Shown here one piece after another: positions 9,601-19,000 of a DNA stretch of 57,407 bases (positions are counted from its first letter, which is position 1; every line of letters begins with the position of its first letter). The notes under the pieces are model-generated. The model was not told where the DNA came from, made no database searches, and was given only the letters and a program-made list of their open reading frames with translations. Source of the stretch: JAQWQB01 sp047636995 (lineage in GTDB: Bacteria > Bacteroidota > Bacteroidia > Flavobacteriales_D > Sanyastnellaceae); NCBI GenBank assembly GCA_047636995.1, contig JBLIGQ010000014.1:1-57407 (forward strand), in the 5' to 3' direction. The translations under genes and the position numbers were made by a program.

Positions 9601-10012
9601 GGAGTTTGATCGCATCACTGAAAGAGGTGGAGTGCTTGGAGCAATGGAGACCATGTACCAACGCAGCAAGATTCAAGAGGAAAGCATGCATTATGAAATG
9701 CTAAAGCATACGGGAGAATTCCCCATCGTTGGTGTAAATACGTTCCTGAGCAAAACAGGTTCTCCTACAATCGTTCCTGGTGAGGTTATTAGAGCTTCAC
9801 AACAAGAAAAGGAATACCAAATTGAAATGCTGAATAACCTGCAAGCATCGGCACCAAATGAGGTTGCGGAAGCATTAAAGCGCGTGCAAGAAAAGGCCAC
9901 TACTTCAGCTAATTTGTTTGACGAATTAATGGACGTTTGTAAAATAGCTTCTTTGGGGCAAATCACTGATGCAATGTTCCAAGTAGGAGGGCAATACAGA
10001 AGAAATATGTAG
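6626..10012 (+). CDS. icmF: Fused B12-dependent acyl-CoA mutase with G-protein chaperone (IcmF type)
   Basis: 1128 residues in three fused parts. Residues about 10-150 are the cobalamin-binding domain with the base-off motif DGHD (axial ligand His27) and 'SYQGGHVEYFKYM'. Residues about 190-410 are a MeaB/ArgK-type GTPase (P-loop GTGGSGKSS, 205-213), which loads and protects the cofactor. Residues about 540-1120 are the TIM-barrel mutase domain ('PFKREGEDPTRMFAGEGG', 'STAFDSVTLYGNDPGLRPDI', 'SVSISGYHIAEAGANP'). The whole layout is that of isobutyryl-CoA mutase fused, which interconverts isobutyryl- and butyryl-CoA by a radical rearrangement. The residues that in other mutases choose the substrate read Tyr576 and Gln777: Gln as in ICM, Tyr as in methylmalonyl-CoA mutase. 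The exact substrate is therefore open. Alternative start: no better upstream ATG. Monocistronic. Confidence 0.9.
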   Translation: MTMETEAPYTPKNKVRIVTAASLFDGHDAAINIMRRIMQSSGCEVIHLGHDRSVEEVVNCAIQEDAQAIAMTSYQGGHVEYFKYMYDLLKEKGATHICIFGGGGGTILPDEIKELHDYGVTKLYHPDDGRALGLQGMINDLIQRCDFPTGMNLDGEENRLDTSHPGAIAKLISAAENDPEGSESTLKIIRERAEKSGTPVLGITGTGGSGKSSMVDELVRRFLIDFPEKNIAIVSVDPSKRKTGGALLGDRIRMNSIRNERVYMRSLATRQSNLALSKHVNEALAILKAAQFDLIILETSGIGQSDTEIMDHSDAALYIMTPEFGAATQLEKIDMLDFADVVAINKFDKRGALDALRDVRKQYKRNHQVWDAKDDDLPVFGTIASQFNDPGTNRLYRCLIDTIGANTGSALESTFEITLDESEKVYVIPPSRTRYLSEISESNRAYDKWVVQQCEVAEQLYSLRNVKASFEASTMDDKDRLVKGVDERYAELVLDFDPRNLAMLESWDAKVAMYAEDEYVFKVRDKELRIQTKTLSLSNQKIPKVSLPKYKSWSALLKWMLQENVPGEFPYTAGIYPFKREGEDPTRMFAGEGGPERTNKRFHYVSLGLPAKRLSTAFDSVTLYGNDPGLRPDIHGKIGNAGVSICCLDDAKKLYSGFDLAHPSTSVSMTINGPAPMLLGFFMNAAIDQQCERYIKAHKLEAKVNAVLKKKWDDKGLTRPTYQGSLPEGNNGLGLMLLGCTGDDVLPNAAYQEIKMNTLSAVRGTVQADILKEDQAQNTCIFSTEFALRLMGDVQEYFILNNVRNFYSVSISGYHIAEAGANPITQLAFTLSNGFTYVEYYLSRGMDINKFGPNLSFFFSNGVDPEYAVIGRVARRIWAKALKQKYGANPRAQMLKYHIQTSGRSLHAQEIDFNDIRTTLQALYAIYDNCNSLHTNAYDEAITTPTEESVRRAMAIQLIINKELGLAKNENPIQGSFIIEELTELVEEAVLLEFDRITERGGVLGAMETMYQRSKIQEESMHYEMLKHTGEFPIVGVNTFLSKTGSPTIVPGEVIRASQQEKEYQIEMLNNLQASAPNEVAEALKRVQEKATTSANLFDELMDVCKIASLGQITDAMFQVGGQYRRNM

Positions 10013-10060
10013 CCTTCTTCTTCTATTTTAGTAGCATTACTTCATGTATTTTTATTGTAA

Positions 10061-10846
10061 ATGATCATTTTCGCATACATACTTGGTCTTTATCTACTCA
10101 TATTCTTGGGCTATACGCTGTTTCAAGAACAATTGATCTTTCGGGTAAACCGAAGAAGTCAAGGGGGCACAATGCGTATTAGCGCTGATTTTGAAGAGCA
10201 TACCATAGACACGCCTAATGGTGGAGTCATTCACGGAGTGCTCATGCATCCCAAAGAAAAACCGAAAGGCCTTATCTTCTACCTCCATGGGAATACGGGG
10301 AGCATAAAAAGATGGGGAGTAGTAGCTCAAGAGCTGCTAGACTTAGGTTTTGATGTGTTCATTATGGATTACAGAGGGTATGGGAAGAGTAAAGGACGAA
10401 AGTCTGAGCGGGTAATGCATGGAGATGCTAGGCATGTATACAATCAGTTTGCTCCCAAATACAGCTGCAACGTGGTTTACGGAAGAAGCTTAGGAACTGC
10501 ATTCGCCGTGAGACTAGCGGCATCTGAACGGCCAACTAAACTTGTTCTAGAAACGCCCTTTTTTAGCTTGTTAAGCGTTGCTCAGAAAATTATTCCCTTT
10601 CTTCCTATGCGCGGTATTTTGCGCTTCCCAATGCGTTCTGATCGCTTTATTGATAAAGTAGAATGTCCCATCATCATTTTTCATGGGACGAAAGATCGAA
10701 TAGTGCCCTATAGCTCTGGTTTTAAGCTCTACTCTGTGGTGAAAGATAGGAAAGATGCAGAAATGGTGACCATTCCAGGAGCCAATCACAACAACCTAAA
10801 TGCCTACCCAACATTTTGGGATAATCTAAGGGTGTTTTTAGGTTAA
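10061..10846 (+). CDS. Membrane-anchored alpha/beta hydrolase (ABHD17/BEM46-like)
   Basis: 261 residues. An N-terminal hydrophobic helix (about 2-20) is followed by 'QEQLIFRVN', typical of this family. The alpha/beta fold shows the oxyanion stretch 'FYLHGNTGS', nucleophile elbow GRSLG (Ser143), acid Asp212 in 'GTKDRIV' and His243 in 'GANHNNL', so the catalytic triad is complete. Family members are serine hydrolases, thioesterases or esterases facing the periplasm or cytoplasm; the substrate is unknown. It lies 48 bases after icmF on the same strand with no terminator visible between them, so cotranscription is possible. Confidence 0.85.
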   Translation: MIIFAYILGLYLLIFLGYTLFQEQLIFRVNRRSQGGTMRISADFEEHTIDTPNGGVIHGVLMHPKEKPKGLIFYLHGNTGSIKRWGVVAQELLDLGFDVFIMDYRGYGKSKGRKSERVMHGDARHVYNQFAPKYSCNVVYGRSLGTAFAVRLAASERPTKLVLETPFFSLLSVAQKIIPFLPMRGILRFPMRSDRFIDKVECPIIIFHGTKDRIVPYSSGFKLYSVVKDRKDAEMVTIPGANHNNLNAYPTFWDNLRVFLG

Positions 10847-11010
10847 ATCACCCCTTAAATGAGTGATAATGGTATTTATAGCTGATGAACATCAGTGACT
10901 GAATTGTTGTTCTGCTGACCTTGATATTTAAGATCAATAAACTGAAAGCATTGAACAAGAGATAACTTAAAGCACATCTCAGAATACCTCAAGAAGAGCG
11001 TTCGGGCAAA

Positions 11011-11314
11011 ATGGCAGAAGCAGTTTCAGCCTTCAATGAAGCAAAATATCTTGATTAGTTTGATGCATGAGACTCAGAATGCGATCCATATCAAAAGGAT
11101 TCTGGAAATTTAGTTCTACCGCTTGAAAGGCAGCTAAGTCTCGAAAAAAAATCAACTGAAATCATAAAAAATCAGTTCTATAAAATCCAATACAGCAGCG
11201 GAGCTTGGCGCCTTTCTGCAACTAGATGATAAGTGGATATTAGTGTCCGATTTGGCGTATGCATTTGATGTACATAAGATTCTATCCATTTATGTATTCG
11301 CACCTATTTCTTAG
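11011..11314 (+). pseudogene. Possible decayed gene, frameshifted, product unknown
   Basis: From the ATG at 11011 the frame reads MAEAVSAFNEAKYLD, stop, FDA, stop, then about 50 stop-free codons ('DSECDPYQKDSGNLV', 'FYKIQYSSGAWRLSA'). Near 11218 the protein-like sequence moves to another frame (about 11168-11314) reading NTAAELGAFLQLDDKW and ILVSDLAYAFDVHK before a stop. The amino-acid composition is protein-like, but three interruptions in 300 bases argue against a working gene. No family was recognised. Confidence 0.25.
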
Positions 11315-11381
11315 CTGAAATGTCCGGTAAAAATGTACTGGAAGCATAAACGGATTGAAATGCCATTTTATCGAAAATAAA

Positions 11382-11419
11382 AGAGGGCTACAATTCAATG
11401 ATTGTAGCCCTCTTTTTTA
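11382..11419 (-). terminator. Terminator downstream of the lysyl-oxidase-like gene
   Basis: AGAGGGCTACAAT (11382-11394) pairs perfectly with ATTGTAGCCCTCT (11401-11413). The stem has a T run on the plus strand and AAAATAAA on the other side, so it can act in both directions. It sits 17 bases after the stop of the minus-strand gene. Confidence 0.8.
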
Positions 11420-11435
11420 ATAGTCTATGCAGGTC

Positions 11436-14400
11436 TTAAGGACAAGGCTGTCCAAAAAACGCTAAGAAGTCCAGCATATCTGATTGAGAAATAATCCCGT
11501 CATTGTTAATATCAACTATTGGGTCGCAATCTACAACGCAGCCATAGAATTGAAGGATCATCAAGAGGTCAGAAATATCTCTGTTTCCATCATTGTTGAA
11601 GTCACCAGAACAAGGTATAACTTCAACTTCATCTCCTGCAATAGCATTATCACAGTTGTTGTCAATGTTTTCTCCTGTTCCAGGAGCAAGAGGGTAGACG
11701 TCGTCCCTAGTATCATCACAGTCTTCAGAATTGGCCACATAGCCTGCTGGTTGAACGCAGTCCATTAAAGAACCTTCTGCATCACCAAAACCATCACTGT
11801 CACTATCAATGAACCAAACACTTTGATCAATTGCGTCTTCATCAATTAAATCATCGCAGTCATTGTCAACGCCATCACAATACTCAGGAGCCTCGGGATA
11901 AACATCGCCTCTTGTATCGTCACAGTCGCCTCCAGAGAGGACGTAGCCTTGAGGAGCCGAACATGCCAGAACAGTGCTGTTGTTGTCTCCAAAACCATCA
12001 TTATCAGAATCAAGGTAGTATACGGTGCCTGATTCTACGGTGATGTAAGCCGCTTTTGATTCAGTGTCTGTTTCCAAACCATTGTCACCACTTAAAGTGA
12101 CAGTGTATACACCAGGAGCAGCATAAACTACAGAAGGGTTCTGGTCAGTTGAAGAGGCAGGAGACCCACCTGGGAAGCTCCAAGACCAGTTCGTTGTTCC
12201 AATGTCACTGAGGTCTGTGAAGTTTACAACATCACCTTCACAGATCATTGTGTTATCTGCAGAGAAATCTACAAACTCAAAGCCAGCCACTGTTTGACAA
12301 GGGCCAGTTGTTGTGAGTGTGTTGTGGTAGTTCTCATTCACAATGTCAACTATGTTCGCAATACAAACTTGAGTACCCGTAAGTGATTGGTAGTAAATTC
12401 TTACCAAGGGAGAAGGAGCTAGGTATTTAGGTAGGATTTGATCCGTATAACTCAACGCTGCAACCTTATTGCCACCCAATGAGCTTTGAGGGTTCACATC
12501 GAACACCAATGGGTCAGCTAGATTCTCAACGCTCAAGATTGTCAAGCCACTCATGTCAAATTCATAGGCAACAATTTCATTGTCAGGATTGGTAACAAAT
12601 ACGTCTACGTAACCTAGATCTGTATTGACGCTTCCAAGGCTTAATGTTACATTGTGATTTGGATCTATGAACTCTACATCCCAAACACAGTGATCATGAA
12701 TTCCGAGTTCGTCTACGTGATCAGGACCGTAGAATGTGCATCCTGCAATAAGCGCTGCGTCAGTGATGGTGATGTTCCCATCACTATCCATATCTGTACA
12801 AGGCGTCACTACAGCGTCATTACCAAGAATGTCTTGCACATATTGCTGGGCATCTGAGGTTTCCAATTCACTAGAATTATTTACATCTCCTTGAACAACA
12901 ATTCCAGGGCAGTTAGATGCACAGTCAGGTTGAGAAGTTCCAAAAGGGACACCTGAACAATCAAAAATGAGCGGACAGTCAGTGCTCTTCGTGAAATTGA
13001 TAAGGTTGTTGTCTATATCGCGATCAAATGACACACATACAGCCGCCCAGTTGTTTTCATAAGAAAGCTCAAAAGAACCATTTGCATCAGGAGACTGATC
13101 CCAGTTGGTGCGAATCAATAGCGTGTAATCTCCTCCAGGCACATCCGTAATGTCAACCCACTGGCAAGTCAGTCCAGAAGAATAAATGTCTCCACAGCCT
13201 GCCGTGATTCCCATGTTCCCACAAGTGTATTTAGCTTGTCCGCCATCAGAGCATTCAAGATCAAGAACACAGAATCCATTTTTGAAACCAATTTGTGGCA
13301 TCTCATTTCCATCCCCATCATAGAGCACATATTCGGCATAGCCTTCATAATGCCAGTGATTGTGACACGCATCAAACTCAAATTGATCTGGTTGATCATT
13401 CGGATCACCAATGAAATAATCTTCTGTTCCGATATTCTTGATGTGCGTTGTGAATCGGAGAATCTGTCGTTCACCAAACCCTTGCATACATCCTTCATTC
13501 ACATAACATGCGTCGTTGTTAATTAAAGTAGTAGAGTACATGCTGTCATGGAAAACATCTTGCAATACTTCAAGGTCAGGACCAAATGATGGACATTGAA
13601 TGTCGCCAGGGAAATAGCACACATCATCAATTTCTGCTATTGGCAAGTAGTTGCAGGCAAGAGGGTCTGTACAGCCTTGAATTTGTCCCATGTATTCAAT
13701 CATGAAATCAACTCCATTTTCGGCACAAACATTATCAGCACCACCAATTCTCAAGTAATAAGTAATCCCTCCTTCTAAAAGAGGTGTGATTTCAGATTGA
13801 ACACCACAGAAGTCATCATTGTACGTTAATGTTGACTCATTCGTGTCGTCAAAGTTCTCCATCAAGCAATAATCATACATCCAGATGCGGGTATCACAAG
13901 TTGCTCTGTCACATGTGGTAATCCTATATTGTCCATTGGCTGCCGGAATGAAAGTATACCAGGCATTTGCTGAGGCCGTTGAATGTTCTCCTTCGGCAAT
14001 GACAATGCTGTTGTTGCAATCAGACCCCGGAGGGCAGTTAACGCTTACGGCTTGTGCATTGGCGAACTCACCACCTGTTGCGATTTCAATTCCATTTAGT
14101 AAAAGGGCATATGAACCATTACCGTAACCACAGCAAATTCCATCACCGTATGAATCATAAATGGTGAAAGTGTGGCAGTTGTCAGCTAAACAAACAGTTC
14201 CTCCAGCTGCACTGCCGTTCGCTACTGTCACTCCAAATTCATCCACTACATCCCAAGAAGTCTCTTGTGGATAGTTGTCTTGCGTGATCACAATTTCCAA
14301 AACAATTCCTTCAGAAATCGTTACATCTGCCGAAGTACTCAGATTTCCGTTTTCGTCTGTTACAGTCAGGGTAGCAGTATAAACTCCAGCTCCCGCGTAG

Positions 14401-15035
14401 TTTACAGTCGGATTTAAATCAATACTTGAAGCCGGTGAGCCTCCTGGGAAATCCCATGCATAACTCAGAATGTTTCCTGTACTCGCATTGGAGAATTGTA
14501 CATCCGTAGATCCACATCCCGCCCCGGCGTCAAAAGAAAAGATTGCTTCAAGGGGAGTGTAAGTGCATGAGCCATCGTCATTCAAGGCACATGCAGAATA
14601 ATTCAATGCAATCGGATCTGTGCATCCGTCAATGGCTGCTCCTAAAGCAAACGACTGACTTTCTTCTGAACCATAATTTGCATTTTCAGCAACAAGCTCA
14701 ACTACAATAGTCCCCAATGCATCTGTCAATGAGTAATATCCATCTATGGTACAACCAGAGTAGGCAGAGCCATTCATTCCATCTCCATAAGAATCGGCGA
14801 TGGTGAGCGTATAGCATCCGTCTGCTAGATCAATGTCTTCAGTGTAATTCGTCTGATTGCCATAAGTGTTGTTTGGCTGACTGGCGAAAATAGTTCCTGC
14901 GTCATCTGCTAATTGCCAGCTAACTTCACCTCCCCAGCAATCGGTGTCGATCGAGAAGGTCAAGGCATTTTGCGCATTCAATGAGCCCACAAGAAGCGTG
15001 ACCGCAAAGAATGCTAGAGTTTTGAGAAATTTCAT
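11436..15035 (-). CDS. Large secreted multidomain lysyl-oxidase-like protein
   Basis: 1199 residues with a signal peptide (MKFLKTLAFFAVTLLVG..NAQ). Order: Cys/Gly-rich beta domain; PKD domain (about 160-241, 'FPGGSPASS'); second beta domain; lysyl oxidase domain (about 485-690); dockerin-like Ca loop region (about 715-775); cohesin-like beta module (about 795-900); second PKD (about 920-990); two MopE-type metal-binding motifs ('YLDSDNDGFGDN', 'FIDSDSDGFGDAE', about 1003-1125); C-terminal dockerin-like pair ('DFNNDGNRDISD', 'DINNDGIISQSD'). In the oxidase domain the copper motif CHNHWH (His558, 560, 562), Lys585 in 'FKNGFC' and Tyr618 before 'CQWVDIT' match the copper ligands and the Lys/Tyr pair that form the LTQ cofactor of animal lysyl oxidases. 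It therefore looks able to oxidise lysine side chains or amines. No ordinary T9SS type A or B C-terminus is seen. Single gene with its own terminator. Confidence 0.85.
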   Translation of the reverse strand: MKFLKTLAFFAVTLLVGSLNAQNALTFSIDTDCWGGEVSWQLADDAGTIFASQPNNTYGNQTNYTEDIDLADGCYTLTIADSYGDGMNGSAYSGCTIDGYYSLTDALGTIVVELVAENANYGSEESQSFALGAAIDGCTDPIALNYSACALNDDGSCTYTPLEAIFSFDAGAGCGSTDVQFSNASTGNILSYAWDFPGGSPASSIDLNPTVNYAGAGVYTATLTVTDENGNLSTSADVTISEGIVLEIVITQDNYPQETSWDVVDEFGVTVANGSAAGGTVCLADNCHTFTIYDSYGDGICCGYGNGSYALLLNGIEIATGGEFANAQAVSVNCPPGSDCNNSIVIAEGEHSTASANAWYTFIPAANGQYRITTCDRATCDTRIWMYDYCLMENFDDTNESTLTYNDDFCGVQSEITPLLEGGITYYLRIGGADNVCAENGVDFMIEYMGQIQGCTDPLACNYLPIAEIDDVCYFPGDIQCPSFGPDLEVLQDVFHDSMYSTTLINNDACYVNEGCMQGFGERQILRFTTHIKNIGTEDYFIGDPNDQPDQFEFDACHNHWHYEGYAEYVLYDGDGNEMPQIGFKNGFCVLDLECSDGGQAKYTCGNMGITAGCGDIYSSGLTCQWVDITDVPGGDYTLLIRTNWDQSPDANGSFELSYENNWAAVCVSFDRDIDNNLINFTKSTDCPLIFDCSGVPFGTSQPDCASNCPGIVVQGDVNNSSELETSDAQQYVQDILGNDAVVTPCTDMDSDGNITITDAALIAGCTFYGPDHVDELGIHDHCVWDVEFIDPNHNVTLSLGSVNTDLGYVDVFVTNPDNEIVAYEFDMSGLTILSVENLADPLVFDVNPQSSLGGNKVAALSYTDQILPKYLAPSPLVRIYYQSLTGTQVCIANIVDIVNENYHNTLTTTGPCQTVAGFEFVDFSADNTMICEGDVVNFTDLSDIGTTNWSWSFPGGSPASSTDQNPSVVYAAPGVYTVTLSGDNGLETDTESKAAYITVESGTVYYLDSDNDGFGDNNSTVLACSAPQGYVLSGGDCDDTRGDVYPEAPEYCDGVDNDCDDLIDEDAIDQSVWFIDSDSDGFGDAEGSLMDCVQPAGYVANSEDCDDTRDDVYPLAPGTGENIDNNCDNAIAGDEVEVIPCSGDFNNDGNRDISDLLMILQFYGCVVDCDPIVDINNDGIISQSDMLDFLAFFGQPCP

Positions 15036-15124
15036 GGTGTTTGGTTATGGTAAAAACATTCCTGCGAGGAAGTTACGTATTTCTTCTCTGTTTTCCTTCT
15101 GAAAGTGAATTAAGGGAAAGAAAC

Positions 15125-15853
15125 CTATTCTTCAGGAACGAATCCAGTGCCAGTGCTCCATTTCCAATGTTGCTGTATCTTTTCCCAATGTGAAGGGAAG
15201 GGGGCATGAATGGTCATTTTGCTTCCGTTCGGGTGAACAAAAGAAATACAAGCTGCATGTAAGTAAAGTGCTTCAATTCCAAGATCGTTTAGAAACATGT
15301 TGTTGTGTTTCGTGTCCCCATGCCTTCGGTCTCCTATTATAGGATGACGAAGATGTGCAAAATGCAAACGGATTTGATGGTAACGTCCTGTTTTTGGCAT
15401 CACCTCAACGATGCTATATCGAGATGACGGATACCGACTTACTTCTACTGGAACCTCAACATGCTGAATGGTTTTGTAAGTCGTTGTTGCTTCTTTTAAA
15501 ACTTCAGAATCTTCGGCCTTTAGTGGTTTTTCCACAATCCCCTCTGGCTCTGTATAGCCTCTGACCAGCGCAATGTATTTCTTGGAAACAGTGTGATTTA
15601 AGAATTGCTCTTTAATGAAGTTCAAGGCTTCTTTGCTTTTGGCGAAAATAACGGCACCACTTGTTGGTTTGTCTAATCGGTGAACGGGATCAATTTTTAC
15701 ACCAACCTCTTCAGCGAGCCATTTTCTCAAATTTTCAGTCTCATAATAGTCTAGAGGTGTGCGGTGAATCAGCATGCGACAGGGCTTGTTCACTACTACA
15801 ATCAAATCATCTTCAAAAAGAATCACTGGCTTTCCAAGTGGAGTCTGTTTCAT
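15125..15853 (-). CDS. truC: RluA-family pseudouridine synthase, TruC-like
   Basis: 242 residues, close to the usual TruC length. The catalytic motif HRLDKPTSG carries Asp61. 'GRYHQIRLHFAHLRHPIIGD' followed by 'RRHGDTKHN' is the later conserved block and matches TruC better than RluA, C or D; there is no S4 domain. TruC makes pseudouridine 65 in tRNAs, while other members modify rRNA. ATG at 15853 fits the family start (about 12 residues before 'LFEDDLIVVVNKP'). It lies downstream of, and on the same strand as, nothing obvious; its stop is 89 bases from the start of the next minus-strand gene. Confidence 0.75.
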   Translation of the reverse strand: MKQTPLGKPVILFEDDLIVVVNKPCRMLIHRTPLDYYETENLRKWLAEEVGVKIDPVHRLDKPTSGAVIFAKSKEALNFIKEQFLNHTVSKKYIALVRGYTEPEGIVEKPLKAEDSEVLKEATTTYKTIQHVEVPVEVSRYPSSRYSIVEVMPKTGRYHQIRLHFAHLRHPIIGDRRHGDTKHNNMFLNDLGIEALYLHAACISFVHPNGSKMTIHAPFPSHWEKIQQHWKWSTGTGFVPEE

Positions 15854-16024
15854 ATCGCGCTAATATCTGTCAATTTGGCTACTATCAATCCACGAATTTA
15901 CCAACACCAGACAACCATTTCACCTTAGGATTGGAATATAAATAAAGAGGTTCAGTATCTTCGTAGCCTTTACTGTTCCGCTTTGCGCACTTTTTTAACG
16001 CATTCACAACAGGAAACACACATT

Positions 16025-19000
16025 ATGAAGAGGATTCTATTTGCTTTAACGATACTGATTTCGACCACCGCAGCTAATGCTCAAATCACTGGTATTCAGA
16101 TTGTTGTTGACACTGTTCATTGCGGTGTGGTTGGTGGTGTCAATGGTGTCAATCTGCAAGGATACGTCACCTACGATGTGTTCGCTTGCTTGACTAATCC
16201 AGATGATTTTCTTTCTGCTATTTACGGTACTCTTGGAGCTCAGCCAGATTCAAGCGTCGTTTTTCCTGATGACGAAGATATTTCAGTAATTGATCCTGTA
16301 GGTTGTGGTTGTTTCAACGACCCCCTTTTTGGAAGTCTTCTAGGTGATGGTGTCATTCCAATTAATGAAGCAATTGAGTACGATAGCTACTGGACCATTG
16401 GAATGGAAAGTAGTTCTGATCCAGGAGATATTCAAATTGCAACTACCATCCCCAACACAAATACCTTGGGCGATGATCCTTGTGACCCAATGGCAACCAT
16501 TGATGATGGAGTGATTTTCACATTAAATGGCTCACCAAACGGAATCGCTGGGCCAGACTTGAAAGTTCAAATAGGTCAATTCACTACTTGCAGTTCATCA
16601 CTTGAACTCAATTTTTGCTTGCAAGTTTTTATCAATGGAAATGGAGGTAGCCCAGATCAAGAATGCTTTAATAACGTCATGTTGATAGATCCTTGTTCCC
16701 TCGAGAATACCCTTACAATTACAACTCCTTTGCTTTGTTTTGGAGAAACTGCTACAGCAGCAGCAGGTGGAAATGGCAATGGTCCAATCACGTATGAACT
16801 TTGGGAAATTGATGGTCTAGATTCAACTTTTGTTTCAACCCAATTTGATGATCCAATTTTCGAAGGACTAGGAGATGGTTTGTTTTATACAACCATGATT
16901 GACTCTCTCGGCTGCAAGGATACCTGTAATACGGTTAACATTATTGAACCTGATGAACTGCTGCTAGAATTGGATCTTACTCAAGACAACCTCTGTTTTG
17001 GAGATGAAGTTGCCATTATTTGTCCTGCCATAGAGGGAGGAGCAATTCCATACACAATCCAATTAGTGGATCCCGATTCTGAAACAGAAAACATCATCCT
17101 TGGTGAGTGCTTTGAAAATTTAGGGTGCTTTGATGGACAAGGAAACTATGAAATTACCATTACTGATGACAATGGGTGTACCGTTAGTGACGAGATAGAA
17201 GTATTCTGTCCGACAGAAATAGAAATCACAACCATTCAGAACGACATTGATTGCTTTGGAGATGATGATGGGAGTTTAGCATTCAATATCACGGGTGGAA
17301 CAGAGGAATTGACTATTGACTTCTCACACCCAGACTTTATTCAAATTGTTCAAGCAGGTCCAGTTGATGTGTTGATTGAAGATTTGGAGCCAGGTGTATA
17401 TACGCTCACAGTTACAGATGTAAATGAGTGTGTGTTTACGGAAGAGTATGAGTTTACAGAACCAGAAGGTATCAATGTTGACTTTACTGTAACAGATATT
17501 CAATGCTTCGGTGAATGCAATGGAACCGTTGACTTTTTAGCTTCAGGTGGAACAGGAGTATTGGATTTTACAATTACTGACTTAGAAGGAACGCCAGCTG
17601 ATGAAAATGCTTTGTGTGCTGGAGAATATGAATTAATCTTAACTGATGAGAACTTTTGTCAAGCAATTGACACCATTGAAATCATTGAGCCAGAAGAAAT
17701 TCAGTTTACCATAGAAACAACAGATGTGTCGTGTTTTGGAGCTGAAGACGGTACGATTTGCATCTCTGAAGTTAGCGGTGGAGTTGGAGAGGTGCAATGG
17801 CAAATTTCTTCACCACCTACCGAGGCAACTGAGCTAGCAACTGACCCTTGCTTTGAATTGCTCTCGGGCGAAACATATACGGTGACGTTTGTAGATGAGG
17901 TAACTTGCACTATCCCAGTGAACGGATTGGTGATTGTTGAGCCTGATGCAATTGAAATTACCCTTTTCGAAACGAATGTCTCTTGCAACGGATTTGATGA
18001 CGGAGCAATCGTTGTAGAAACAGCAGGAGGTACTGGCGAGTTGGAAATCACTTCACCAGCATCCTTAATTGATCTGACTCCGGGAGAATACAACATCATC
18101 ATAACAGACGAAAGTGGATGTCAAGACTCCGTATTAACGTCTATTACTGAACCTGAGGAATTGACTATTGGAGTGCTTTCAACAACTGTGATAGGTTGTG
18201 GTGGTGATTGTGATGGTACTGCAGCCATTGAAACTTCTGGCGGAACAGGAGAGCTAGTCCTTTTCTTAAACGAAGTAGCATCTGTGCCGTTTGGTTTGTG
18301 CGCTGGAGAATACGAGGCAGTAATCATTGACGAAAACCTTTGTTCTGACACGGCCTTCTTTGAGATCGTCCAGCCAGACCCAATTGAATTCATTTTCGAT
18401 ATTCAAAACGTAACTTGCACAGGTATGGATGATGGAACTGTAACCATCATACCGTTCGGTGGAACCGGTCCCTTGAACTATGAAATTCTTGAGGATATAG
18501 ATCTTCAAAATCTCTTCGAAGGTGATTACACTGTGCTTGCCGAAGACTCTACAGGTTGTTTCGCTGACTCAACCTTTACCATTGGAGCAGACATCACAAC
18601 AGATCTTGACGTGGTCCTATTCACATCACCAGTGACGTGTTGGGATGAAGCAGACGGGACAGCTACAGCAGCCGTTTCAGGAGGAGAGCTGCCTATTACT
18701 TACCAATGGAATGACGAAAACAATCAAACTACAGCTACAGCAATAGGATTGCCTGAAGAGGTATACAGCGTTACGGTTACTGATGCAATTGGATGTACAC
18801 TGTCATTCTTGATTGAAGTTGAACCTACGGTCGGTTGTTTCTTCATTGCAGAAGCAATTACACCAAATGCTGATGGTGCTAATGATGAGTGGGTGATTGG
18901 TGGATTGGAGTTTTTCCCTAATTCTACAGTTCAAGTTTTCAATAGATGGGGACAATTGATGTTCGAAAGCAAAGGGTACCCAACCCGATGGAATGGAGCA

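Larger units (their letters stand above)
10847..11435. other. Intergenic region with degenerate coding traces
   Basis: 589 bases. No intact gene. The middle part (about 11010-11314) looks like a decayed plus-strand gene, described separately. A hairpin terminator closes the region at 11382-11419. Confidence 0.5.
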
